Notes under the pieces: generated by a model
What the model saw: the letters and a program-made list of their open reading frames with translations, nothing else
What the model was told of the DNA's origin: nothing
Database searches by the model: none
Position numbers and translations under genes: made by a program
Shown here: positions 16,567 through 24,613 of the stretch, piece after piece
Layout of the letters: the number at the start of each line of letters is the position of its first letter
Numbering within the stretch: position 1 is the first letter of the stretch
Assembly: GCF_003003795.1 (NCBI RefSeq)
Contig: NZ_PVWK01000084.1
Coordinates: 62,001-126,000 of the forward strand
Direction of reading: 5' to 3'
Origin: Stenomitos frigidus ULC18
GTDB lineage: Bacteria; Cyanobacteriota; Cyanobacteriia; Leptolyngbyales; Leptolyngbyaceae
DNA: 64,000 nt

Positions 16567-17022
16567 ATGGACTCTGAAAGCTGCGTCATTCCGATTGTCA
16601 AATCGCCGCTCGATTACCAGGCGTTTCGGATTAGTCCTCACGACACAAATCGGTTGGCAATCGTGTTTGATCCCCAAATTGCCAACATGTCGCTCACGCT
16701 ATGCGTCGAAATTTTTGATGTTGGTGGGAAAACGCCGCCCAACCGTCATCAGCTTGCAGTCGAAATGTTTTTTGTCCTCAAGGGCGAAGGCTTGGCAACC
16801 TGCGATGGCAAAACGGTACACGTTCAGGCAGGCGATAGCATTTTGGTGCCTCCTACAGGCATTCATGGGATCGAAAACACGGGGGCAGGACGCCTGTATG
16901 CCCTTTGTTTTATGGTGCCAAACGAGGATTTTGCTGAACTCATTCGTAGCGGCATTCCTGTTGAATTAGATGAGGAAGATATGGCGGTCTTGCGTCGCAC
17001 ACCTTCACCAGTGCTGTGTTGA
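16567..17022 (+). CDS. Cupin-domain protein
   Basis: This 151-residue single-domain cupin has the first motif around NRHQLAVEMFFVLKGEGLA and the second around DSILVPPTGIHGIENTG, which supply His/Glu metal ligands for a small beta-barrel. It starts at ATG 16567 with GAGGA about 8 nt upstream. It lies 110 bp after the isochorismatase-family gene and touches or overlaps the CocE-like gene, so the three are probably one transcript. Cupins in such clusters are often isomerases, dioxygenases or sensors of the pathway metabolite; which applies here is unknown. Confidence 0.82.
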   Translation: MDSESCVIPIVKSPLDYQAFRISPHDTNRLAIVFDPQIANMSLTLCVEIFDVGGKTPPNRHQLAVEMFFVLKGEGLATCDGKTVHVQAGDSILVPPTGIHGIENTGAGRLYALCFMVPNEDFAELIRSGIPVELDEEDMAVLRRTPSPVLC

Positions 17023-17027
17023 GGGGG

Positions 17028-18701
17028 ATGTTCAACGTTCGTCCCAAAGAAACGGCGTCTATGCTCACTCGTGATGGAGTGCGGTTGGATGCTGATGTCT
17101 ATCGTCCCGATGATGAGGGTTCGTTTCCTGTTTTACTCATGCGACAACCCTATGGGAGGGCGATCGCCTCTACGGTCGTGTATGCCCATCCCACCTGGTA
17201 TGCCGCTCATGGTTACATAGTGGTGATTCAGGATGTCCGTGGGCGTGGTACGTCGGACGGTTCGTTCAAGCTCTTTGCCCATGAAATTGAGGATGGCGAG
17301 GATACCGTCAACTGGGCAGCCAACCTTCCCGGCAGCACGGGGCAGGTTGGCATGTATGGCTTTTCGTATCAAGGCATGACGCAACTGTACGCTGCTGTTG
17401 CAAAGCCACCTGCGCTTAAAGCTATTTGTCCCGCGATGATTGGGTATGACCTGTATACCGACTGGGCGTATGAAGGTGGCGCGTTCTGCTTGCAAGCCAA
17501 TCTTAGTTGGGCCATCCAAATCGCGGCAGAAACGGCTCGGCTGAAGGGCGATGTCACAGCCCACCACACCCTTGCAACAGCAGCCAGAAATTTGCCCCTC
17601 TGCGATCCCGTGCCAACCCAGTCTGGCATCTTAAAAACGCTTGATCCAGAGTCCTTCTACCATGAGTGGTTGCAGCATTCTGAACCAGACGACTATTGGG
17701 AAAAGCTATCGCCCAAGACGTATTTGCACGATGTTAATTTGCCAATGCTGCATATTGGCGGTTGGTTTGACACATTTCTGCGGGGAACGATGCATCTCTA
17801 CAAAGAAATGGCAAGCCGTAGTGCCGATCGCCAGCAGTTGCTGGTGGGTCCGTGGGCGCATTTGCCGTGGGGACGTAAAGTGGGTGCGATCGACTTTGGA
17901 ACCAAAGCGTCTACCCCCTGCGATCGCTTGCAAATTCGTTGGTTTGATCAATTCCTCAAAGGCTTGAATACTGGCTTGTTGGATGAACCCGCGATCGCCC
18001 TTTTTGAGATGGGCAGCAACCAGTGGCGTTTCTTTGACCAATGGCCCAGTGCCGAATCAACTCCCTATGTCCTTAATAGCACTGGGTTAGCCAGTATGAG
18101 CGATCGTGAAGGCACTCTCATCCCGATATCCCCGCACCCCGCACCCCTTCAACGCCCCACTCCCTCACCGCTTCCCGCATTATCCGACACCTTCGTCCAT
18201 GATCCCTGGCGATCGGTGCCTGCTCTTGGTGGTCATGCCTCCATTCCCTCTGGCCCGCAAGACCGTTCCAGTCTCGACTGCCGCACCGACGTTCTTACCT
18301 ACACCTCAGAACCGCTCACTGAAGACTTGTATCTGGCAGGTGATGTCTCTGTGTTGATTTATTGTGCAGCAGACGCTTTGAGCTTCGACTTGTGCGCTAT
18401 CTTGGCTGAGGTGCGATCGCATGGCAGTGTCTACAATTTCACACAGGGCTATGTGCGTGTGCCTCCAGGACAGGTAACCGTACCGCTGCAAATAATGCTC
18501 CAACCCACATGTATTCGCCTTTCCAAAGGCAATGCTCTTCGTCTCAGCCTCAGTGCAGCGTGTTTCCCATCGTACCCAGTCAATGCGGGAACGGGCGTGC
18601 CTGCCAGCGAAACCCGTTTAATTGATCAGCAGATTATTACCGTGACTGTTGCAAGTGGGAGCGATCGCCCGTCTCAGATTTTGCTGCCCGTAAGGCAATA
18701 G
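17028..18701 (+). CDS. CocE/NonD-family alpha/beta hydrolase (X-Pro dipeptidyl-peptidase type)
   Basis: The protein of about 557 residues has a Peptidase_S15 catalytic domain: DGVRLDADVYRP, VVIQDVRGRGTSDG, and the nucleophile elbow GMYGFSYQGMTQLYAA with catalytic Ser near 110. Asp in LHIGGWFDTFLRGT and His in GPWAHLPWGR complete the triad. The C-terminal jelly-roll PepX_C domain starts near 400 (LTYTSEPLTEDLYLAGDVSV). Relatives hydrolyse esters, cocaine and peptides; the substrate here is unknown. Between the domains (18110-18190) lies a Pro-rich, heptamer-like insertion. ATG 17028 is used; a GTG at 17016 overlapping the cupin stop is equally possible. Confidence 0.88.
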   Translation: MFNVRPKETASMLTRDGVRLDADVYRPDDEGSFPVLLMRQPYGRAIASTVVYAHPTWYAAHGYIVVIQDVRGRGTSDGSFKLFAHEIEDGEDTVNWAANLPGSTGQVGMYGFSYQGMTQLYAAVAKPPALKAICPAMIGYDLYTDWAYEGGAFCLQANLSWAIQIAAETARLKGDVTAHHTLATAARNLPLCDPVPTQSGILKTLDPESFYHEWLQHSEPDDYWEKLSPKTYLHDVNLPMLHIGGWFDTFLRGTMHLYKEMASRSADRQQLLVGPWAHLPWGRKVGAIDFGTKASTPCDRLQIRWFDQFLKGLNTGLLDEPAIALFEMGSNQWRFFDQWPSAESTPYVLNSTGLASMSDREGTLIPISPHPAPLQRPTPSPLPALSDTFVHDPWRSVPALGGHASIPSGPQDRSSLDCRTDVLTYTSEPLTEDLYLAGDVSVLIYCAADALSFDLCAILAEVRSHGSVYNFTQGYVRVPPGQVTVPLQIMLQPTCIRLSKGNALRLSLSAACFPSYPVNAGTGVPASETRLIDQQIITVTVASGSDRPSQILLPVRQ

Positions 18702-18942
18702 CCTTTGTTAACGTTGTTTGTACCGAGTGCGTACTAAGCGGTATGAGCGGAGCCAGCATTGAGGTATTCTTGTGCTAACAATTGCTTAGAGCGTTATGAG
18801 CTACACGTTAATTCGTCGACAAAAGATTAAAATGCACCATGAGATTGTGCCTTGGACAGAAGCAAAATAGGCACACGCTTTGTCATGCTGAGCATGCATC
18901 AGTAAGATATTTAAATGTACTCACGGATCACCCCAATTTGTG

Positions 18943-19575
18943 ATGACTAAACTGGCAGTATCAGGACGGGCAACCAAAGCAAAACTGATAGCAGAGGCTC
19001 AGATGGAAGCTGAACGCATGCGGGATGTGCAGCTTTTGTTAGCGCATCTGCTCCGGCAGGAGGATGTGACCATCAAGTTCATCCTGGACTGCCTGTATGA
19101 TGTTGGCTCAGTCAACTTGATTAATCAAAAGGTGCGCTCTCAGCCGCTCAATCAATTGATGAAGGCGATCGCGGGCATGTCTAAACCCGCCTTCAAGCTG
19201 TTTGCGTTGCGCTGGTTATACAAAAACTGTCCGCGCCTGATTACCAACTGGCTGCACCGCAAAGTTCGCTTCAGTGCTCCAGACACCCAGCCCGCCGTTA
19301 CGGTGACGAAGGTGATGGAAGCGCAGGCAAAGCCCACGCTAGCGATCAATCCAGCACCAGCAGTTAACGCAGCCGTAGCAGTCGATCCAGCAGTAGCCCC
19401 GTTAGTACAAACGCCAGAGAGCGAGCGTCAGATTCGGCAGTTGCAGCACCAGGTGCGCTGGCTCACGGGCATTCTGGTTGGCGTCGTTCTTCTATGGGGT
19501 GGTTCGATGCTGTTGCCTCACTATAATTTTCATTCCGGTGCGGCTCAGTCACAGGAAAACGTGCAGCAACGCTAG
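18943..19575 (+). CDS. Conserved cyanobacterial protein with C-terminal membrane anchor
   Basis: The protein of about 210 residues has a helical N-terminal domain (MRDVQLLLAHLLRQEDVTI, FKLFALRWLYKNCPRL), then an Ala/Pro/Val-rich linker (about 115-165). It ends with a coiled-coil-like segment and one membrane helix (WLTGILVGVVLLWGGSMLLP). That arrangement suggests a cytoplasmic domain tethered to the membrane by its C-terminus. No family is recognised. ATG 18943 directly follows a possible GTG start at 18940. It converges with the caspase-like gene, leaving 38 bp between the stops. Confidence 0.65.
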   Translation: MTKLAVSGRATKAKLIAEAQMEAERMRDVQLLLAHLLRQEDVTIKFILDCLYDVGSVNLINQKVRSQPLNQLMKAIAGMSKPAFKLFALRWLYKNCPRLITNWLHRKVRFSAPDTQPAVTVTKVMEAQAKPTLAINPAPAVNAAVAVDPAVAPLVQTPESERQIRQLQHQVRWLTGILVGVVLLWGGSMLLPHYNFHSGAAQSQENVQQR

Positions 19576-19613
19576 ATATTATAGGCGCACAAGCAACTTT
19601 GCTGTCGCTGGGA

Positions 19614-21641
19614 TCAGCTAAGGGTTCGGCAAATTGCCCTAGCCTGGTTCCGCTGTACTGGATTAGCGCCCCGTTGCCGTCTGAGCGGAGGACACCAGCT
19701 AGCGATAGCGGTTTTCGATTCGGCATACATCGGTTGGTCTTGAGAGATGAGGCGCGCAGCGATAATGGCAGCATCAAACCCACCCTGCCTGCCTCGTTGT
19801 CGGGCGATCGACATGATTTGGCGACTCCATTGGGCAATTTCCTGTTTTGCCTGCGCGTAGTCTGGTTGTCCTGGCTGCACTTTTCTAGCTTCCTGGATGG
19901 CGTACCAATATGGGGACGCCTGGTCACTCTTCATTGCTGCCAGTGCTCTCGCTTTTGCTAAGTGAGATGGTACTGACGGTTGAGCCGTATGAGTTACAGC
20001 CTTAGTTTGAACGGGCTGCGGTTTGACTGTGGCTCCAGTACCAGTAGAAAGATTGAGTCGGTTCGCACCTGATACTCCAAATTGTTGAGTGGTTGCGATC
20101 GGCTGTGGCGAGAGCGTCTTGACCGCTGGTTTTGTCGATACGGATATGGGCACGATTGTCTTCACATCCGGTATCTTCGCACCCGGTGCCTTCGTATTAG
20201 GGGAGGCTGCTGATACGGGCATCTGTCCAGAGCCTGTTTGTTCAGAGCCTGCTTGCTTCGTACCAGACTGAACCGCTTGTGGCGCTACTGACGAAGTTTT
20301 GGGTGTAAAAGCGGCACAATTACGCAGCAGCACTCCCAGAATCAACCCGACTACAACAAAACTGCCCCACCGCAACACAGGTTGCCAGAAAAGAGCATCA
20401 GAGCTTTCGTCGTTTACGTCTTTAGGGTGATCAGAATTTGACTGAGGCACGGTGGCTGCATGTGTGGGTTGAGCCACTCCATTCTCGTGATTTTGGGTGG
20501 CACTGTCGATAGGGTTGTACGTGCCAACACCATTTTGGGTGGAGGCTGACGTAAAACCATTATTTAAACCCTTAGCAAGAGGCATATAGCCGTTCGTTGA
20601 GCCATTTGAAGCTCCAGGACTACCGTAGGATGGAGACGCATGAGTGCTTCGGTTCTCTCCTGGCGTCCCGCCAGCATTCATCCCCATCGTCCCACCGTCA
20701 GACGCGTACAGCCCAATCTGCGTAGGGTTTGCTACCGCTGTTGTCGAAGCAAGATGCCCATTGCCATTGCCGTTGGCAGACACACCCAATAAACTGTGTC
20801 CTTGATTAGCCAAAGCTTGCAGAGTCGTAGGGTAATCTTTACCGGTTGCTGTTGCCGTTTGGAGTGTAGTCGAGCGATCGCCAACCGTCTGCATCGCGGC
20901 CTTAGCCCCTGTCAGTACAAGCGATTGCTGCAGCTTTTCGGTGGGGCAAATCGTGACAGGTTGCTGAATGGGTCGCCAATAGTGTTCACTCAGCGCGGGT
21001 AGATGCTGGCTTAAGTACTGTCCTAACGCACTCACAGTAGTACATTGGCGATTTCGCAAACTGTCTAGCAGCGCTGCCGTAAAAAACCCATGACCCAACG
21101 CTGAAGTTTCGCGCGAAAACTCGTCTGGTTGACAAGACAGCAGCGTGGGAATGCCTGTGATGTTTGCCAAATGCACCGTATGATTGCCCACTGTTTCGTA
21201 AGAGAAGCTGCTCTCGTTACGATTCACATCCAGCAACACCAAGAGCTTCGCTGCTGAGACCTGCCTCAAGCTACGAAAAATACTTTCTAACGGAATGGCG
21301 GTAGCTTGAACGGCGGTTGGATCACCCTCGATCGGCACCAGATAATCTTGCCCTTGCTGACAGATGCCATAGCCACTGAAGAAAAACCAAAGAGTATCGT
21401 CTGGCTGAATGTATCCCTGCGTCAGCAGGTCAAGCCAACTCTGAATCGTTTGGCGATCGGGGTAAGTGGATTTGCCCCACTGGGGTGGTGAGGTCTCTGT
21501 GAGCAGCAAGCACTGTTCAGCCGGAATCCCCACATCGTCAACCAGGAACTGTTGAATCGCTTGAGCGTCGTTTTTGGCGAAGCTCAAGGGTTGAAAAAAC
21601 TGATACTGATTAATGCCGACGCTGATTGCCCACTGTCTCAT
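19614..21641 (-). CDS. Caspase-fold (orthocaspase-like) protein with substituted catalytic dyad
   Basis: This 675-residue protein has an N-terminal caspase/p20 domain (1-230): ISVGINQYQFFQPLSFAKND, then DDTLWFFFSGYG, where the family's FSGHG histidine is replaced by Tyr91. In AKLLVLLDVNRN the DACR cysteine is replaced by Asn140. By family knowledge this should abolish cysteine protease activity, as in the non-canonical Y-type orthocaspases reported in cyanobacteria. A Gly/Asn/Thr-rich linker follows (230-420), then one membrane helix (WGSFVVVGLILGVLLRN), a second low-complexity stretch, and C-terminal helical repeats with the pattern Y..A...I..W. The same repeat type occurs in the protein at 39906. 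It starts at ATG 21641. Confidence 0.87.
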   Translation of the reverse strand: MRQWAISVGINQYQFFQPLSFAKNDAQAIQQFLVDDVGIPAEQCLLLTETSPPQWGKSTYPDRQTIQSWLDLLTQGYIQPDDTLWFFFSGYGICQQGQDYLVPIEGDPTAVQATAIPLESIFRSLRQVSAAKLLVLLDVNRNESSFSYETVGNHTVHLANITGIPTLLSCQPDEFSRETSALGHGFFTAALLDSLRNRQCTTVSALGQYLSQHLPALSEHYWRPIQQPVTICPTEKLQQSLVLTGAKAAMQTVGDRSTTLQTATATGKDYPTTLQALANQGHSLLGVSANGNGNGHLASTTAVANPTQIGLYASDGGTMGMNAGGTPGENRSTHASPSYGSPGASNGSTNGYMPLAKGLNNGFTSASTQNGVGTYNPIDSATQNHENGVAQPTHAATVPQSNSDHPKDVNDESSDALFWQPVLRWGSFVVVGLILGVLLRNCAAFTPKTSSVAPQAVQSGTKQAGSEQTGSGQMPVSAASPNTKAPGAKIPDVKTIVPISVSTKPAVKTLSPQPIATTQQFGVSGANRLNLSTGTGATVKPQPVQTKAVTHTAQPSVPSHLAKARALAAMKSDQASPYWYAIQEARKVQPGQPDYAQAKQEIAQWSRQIMSIARQRGRQGGFDAAIIAARLISQDQPMYAESKTAIASWCPPLRRQRGANPVQRNQARAICRTLS

Positions 21642-21974
21642 ATCAGATGCCCCAGATATCTATTGACATAGCATTCCCGGTCATCTCTATCATGACACGC
21701 TCGTTCCAGAAGGCAAAATGCTCCAGCGATCGCAGTCTTTTGTGGCACGCTGGCGATCACTTACCATCGCTTCCTTCGTAATTACCTCACCTTGGCTATT
21801 AATTGCAGTCATCTTCAGGCAGATCGACCATAATCCTTTCAACCTGTGAAATAAAATTTTTCAGTTGAAGTTCTGCCTGCCACTTTTGTTTGCCATGACT
21901 CATGACTAAAGTTGAGCATCAGCGCTGGGCAAACTTGTTGATAGACTCTTTAAAGCAAGGAGCGTGAAGTAGCA
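21642..21974. other. Divergent intergenic region
   Basis: These 333 bases lie between the caspase-like gene and the exported-protein gene. A TTGACA at about 21663 could be a -35 box on the plus strand, but no well-spaced -10 follows. The RBS AAGGAG of the downstream gene lies at its right end. No RNA gene is seen. Confidence 0.4.
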
Positions 21975-22628
21975 ATGCAATTACCAAGCTTAGTACAGGC
22001 AATCGCGCAAGCTAGATTCAAGCGGTTGAAGCTACGAGTCGTGCCGATGAGTTTAGCGGCAGTCTTGGGGCTGGCCGGAAGCCTAGTGTTTGCCCAGACG
22101 ATCGCCCCTTCTGTCGTCCAGGCTTATACAAGCACCGTGAATGTGACGATCGATGTACAGCCCACCGAAACTTACGACACGTTGGTACGTCGTGCTGAAG
22201 CGATCGCCAGAGCCGCCACGCAACGGAGCTTCGATCGCGACATTTTGGTGACCGATGTTTCGATCGTCATCATCGCGCAAGGGACTTCTGCTACAGTGCC
22301 CGTGCTGTCGCTCGCCACCACTCGTCCTCAATGGCGTAGTCAGCCCGATCCGCGTCGCTGGGCAACCTACTACAGCACCTCTAAAGCGCTGTTAGGTTTG
22401 AACAAAGCACCCTCTGCGACGACCGCGCAACCAACTGTAACGACTGCAACTCCGGCAACAACCTCGACGACCGCGCAACCGCGATCGACTACCCCAAGTA
22501 CCCGTACTACGCCACCGACAGTGACTCCTGGCAGTGCAACCCCTGATGGTTCTCAAGTACCAGCCTCAGCAGCCCCTAGTCCAGTCCTGCCGCAGCGCAT
22601 TCCGACTCCGGGAAATATTGGGAAGTAA
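21975..22628 (+). CDS. Probable exported protein, conserved in cyanobacteria
   Basis: The 217-residue protein has a basic N-terminus and a hydrophobic segment (MSLAAVLGLAGSLVFAQ) typical of a signal peptide or anchor. A compact domain follows (about 45-125) with VNVTIDVQPTETYDTLVRRAEAIARAATQRSFDRDI, which alternates strand and helix. The C-terminal 80 residues are Thr/Pro/Ala-rich (TPATTSTTAQPRST), as in flexible extracytoplasmic linkers. I do not recognise a named function. The start is ATG 21975 with AAGGAG about 11 nt upstream. Heptamer repeats follow soon after the stop. Confidence 0.7.
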   Translation: MQLPSLVQAIAQARFKRLKLRVVPMSLAAVLGLAGSLVFAQTIAPSVVQAYTSTVNVTIDVQPTETYDTLVRRAEAIARAATQRSFDRDILVTDVSIVIIAQGTSATVPVLSLATTRPQWRSQPDPRRWATYYSTSKALLGLNKAPSATTAQPTVTTATPATTSTTAQPRSTTPSTRTTPPTVTPGSATPDGSQVPASAAPSPVLPQRIPTPGNIGK

Positions 22629-22715
22629 GCAGAAGGCAGGAGGCAGAAGGCTAAAGCTCAAAACACCTCTCTCTTCTCTTCCAACTCAAAACTCAAAACT
22701 CAAAACTCAAAACTT
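22629..22715. repeat. STRR run between the exported-protein gene and chlP
   Basis: AGAAGGCAGGAGGC-type units are followed by four to five copies of the heptamer AACTCAA (22683-22713). The run begins right after the stop of the upstream gene and ends about 125 bp before chlP. Confidence 0.75.
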
Positions 22716-22840
22716 TCTCCTCCCCCTCACTTTGTTAAGCTCTGTTTCAACTTGGCGGGATCTCCTCCCACTCAGGGATATCCGTCAAAAGTCCGTGATA
22801 CCATGCATCCTGTAGCTTCTAACGATTTAGGAGAAAACCT

Positions 22841-24064
22841 TTGGCACTACGGGTTGCAGTTGTCGGTGGCGGTCCAGCAGGCTCTTCTGCCGCGGAAGTT
22901 TTAGCAAAAGCAGGTATTGAAACCTATTTAATTGAGCGCAAGTTGGACAACGTGAAGCCATGCGGTGGTGCGATTCCGCTGTGTATGGTGAGCGAGTTTG
23001 ACCTGCCGCCCGAAATCATCGATCGCCGTGTACGCAAGATGAAAATGATCTCTCCCTCAAACGTGGAGGTCAACATCGGCGGCACACTCAAAGATGACGA
23101 ATACATCGGTATGTGCCGTCGAGAAGTGCTGGATGGCTTTATGCGCGAACGTGCTGAAAAGCTGGGCACAAAAGTCATTAATGGCACGATGCACAAGCTG
23201 GAAATTCCCAGCAACGACAAAGATCCGTATACGTTGCACTACGCGGATCACTCCAATGGGAGCTTGGAAGGTACACCCAAAACCCTGAAAGTGGATCTGG
23301 TGATTGGTGCCGATGGTGCCAACTCGCGGGTGGCGAAAGCAATCGATGCGGGTGATTACAATTACGCGATCGCCTTTCAGGAGCGCATTCGGTTGCCCGA
23401 AGACAAGATGGCGTACTATAACGAACTGGCGGAAATGTATGTCGGTGATGATGTGTCGCCCGACTTCTATGCGTGGGTATTTCCTAAGTACGACCACGTT
23501 GCAGTGGGTACGGGCACGATGAAGCCTAATCAGTCAAAGATCAAGCAACTGCAAGCGGGCATTCGCGCTCGTGCAGCAGCAAGATTGCGCGGTGGCAAAA
23601 TTATTCGTGTGGAAGCACACCCCATTCCCGAACATCCCAGACCACGCCGAGTGGTGGGTCGGGTCGCACTGGTCGGCGATGCAGCGGGAACCGTTACCAA
23701 GTCGTCCGGTGAAGGCATTTACTTTGCAGCAAAGTCGGCGCGGATGTGTGCCGAAGCGATTGTGGAGTTTTCCGAGAAGGGCGATCGCGTCCCGACCGAA
23801 GCGGATCTCAAGGTCTACATCAAACGCTGGGACAAGCAGTATGGCTTGACCTACAAGGTGTTAGACATCCTGCAAACCGTCTTCTACCGCTCGGATGCCA
23901 CTCGTGAGGCGTTTGTCGAAATGTGCTCTGACATCGATGTGCAGAAACTCACTTTCGACAGCTACCTGTATAAAACAGTGGTGCCTGCGAATCCGCTGAC
24001 GCAGCTGAAGATTACCGCAAAGACGATCGGGAGCCTGATTCGCGGCAACGCACTGGCACCTTAG
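22841..24064 (+). CDS. chlP: Geranylgeranyl reductase
   Basis: ChlP reduces geranylgeranyl to phytyl chains for chlorophyll, tocopherol and phylloquinone synthesis. It is an FAD-dependent, membrane-associated enzyme. The 407-residue length is typical. The N-terminal dinucleotide site VAVVGGGPAGSSAAEVLAKA, the family block NVKPCGGAIPLCMVSEFDLP, the second nucleotide motif VIGADGANSRVAKAI, and GRVALVGDAAGTVTKSSGEGI are all present. It starts with TTG 22841, preceded by AGGAG at a good distance; the family begins MALRVAVVGGGPAG, so the TTG start is well supported. A 26-bp palindrome follows the stop. Confidence 0.97.
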   Translation: MALRVAVVGGGPAGSSAAEVLAKAGIETYLIERKLDNVKPCGGAIPLCMVSEFDLPPEIIDRRVRKMKMISPSNVEVNIGGTLKDDEYIGMCRREVLDGFMRERAEKLGTKVINGTMHKLEIPSNDKDPYTLHYADHSNGSLEGTPKTLKVDLVIGADGANSRVAKAIDAGDYNYAIAFQERIRLPEDKMAYYNELAEMYVGDDVSPDFYAWVFPKYDHVAVGTGTMKPNQSKIKQLQAGIRARAAARLRGGKIIRVEAHPIPEHPRPRRVVGRVALVGDAAGTVTKSSGEGIYFAAKSARMCAEAIVEFSEKGDRVPTEADLKVYIKRWDKQYGLTYKVLDILQTVFYRSDATREAFVEMCSDIDVQKLTFDSYLYKTVVPANPLTQLKITAKTIGSLIRGNALAP

Positions 24065-24073
24065 AAGCATCCG

Positions 24074-24099
24074 TAGGGACGTTACATGTAACGTCCCTA
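24074..24099. terminator. Perfect 26-bp palindrome after chlP
   Basis: TAGGGACGTTACA and its exact complement TGTAACGTCCCTA form an uninterrupted palindrome 9 bp after the chlP stop. Related GACGTTA/TAACG hairpins (for example 41091-41116) suggest a dispersed cyanobacterial palindrome family that probably also works as a 3' hairpin. No T-run follows. Confidence 0.65.
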
Positions 24100-24109
24100 T
24101 GCAGAAATT

Positions 24110-24480
24110 GATTCCATTTGGAGTGAGAGCGTTCCTGGTTGAACTGGGGACGTTTTTGTTTTCAGTCGGAACATTTCTATTTTGAGTGCGATCGTTCCTG
24201 TTTGAAGTGCAACCATTCCTGTTTGAAGTGACAAAGTTCCTGTTTGAAGTGCGATCCTTCCTGGTTGAAGTGCGATCGTTCCAGGTTTGAGTAGGAATGT
24301 TCCTATTTTGAGTGCGATCGTTTCTGTTTGAAATGCGATCGTTCAAGGTTTGAGTAGAAACGTTCCTGTTTCAAGGAGGAATATTCTTATTTGAAGCGAG
24401 AGCCGTCTCATTTTAAGTGGGGCTGTTCGTGATTGAAGGGCGATCGCTGCGGCTTGAAACTAGAACGTTCTTGAAAAAAG
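24110..24480. repeat. 21-bp degenerate tandem array (array B)
   Basis: At least 17 units start every 21 bp from 24110 (24131, 24152, ... 24467), with no indels. The typical unit reads GTTCCTGTTTGAAGT followed by GCGATC; about half contain GCGATCGTTCC across the unit boundary. Because 21 is a multiple of 3, one minus-strand frame stays open through many units as an Asn/Arg-rich heptapeptide pattern. This frame runs into antisense chlP and is not considered a gene. Array A (4885-5157) has the same period. Confidence 0.88.
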
Positions 24481-24613
24481 AGCCGGAGTTACTTGCGAGA
24501 ACCGCTTGCGGGATCAAAAAGGCATCTGTAACCAGGTATGTTCTGACTGTTTAACGCAGCGCTTGTCGAGTGTTTCGGTATGATGAGGGTCAGATTCATC
24601 TCTCTCCCACGTC

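Noticed and set aside
23861-24346. Minus-strand 161-codon frame with Asn/Arg-rich heptapeptide repeats
   Set aside because: It is the translation of the 21-bp array in one open frame continued into antisense chlP. It has no start signal or globular domain.
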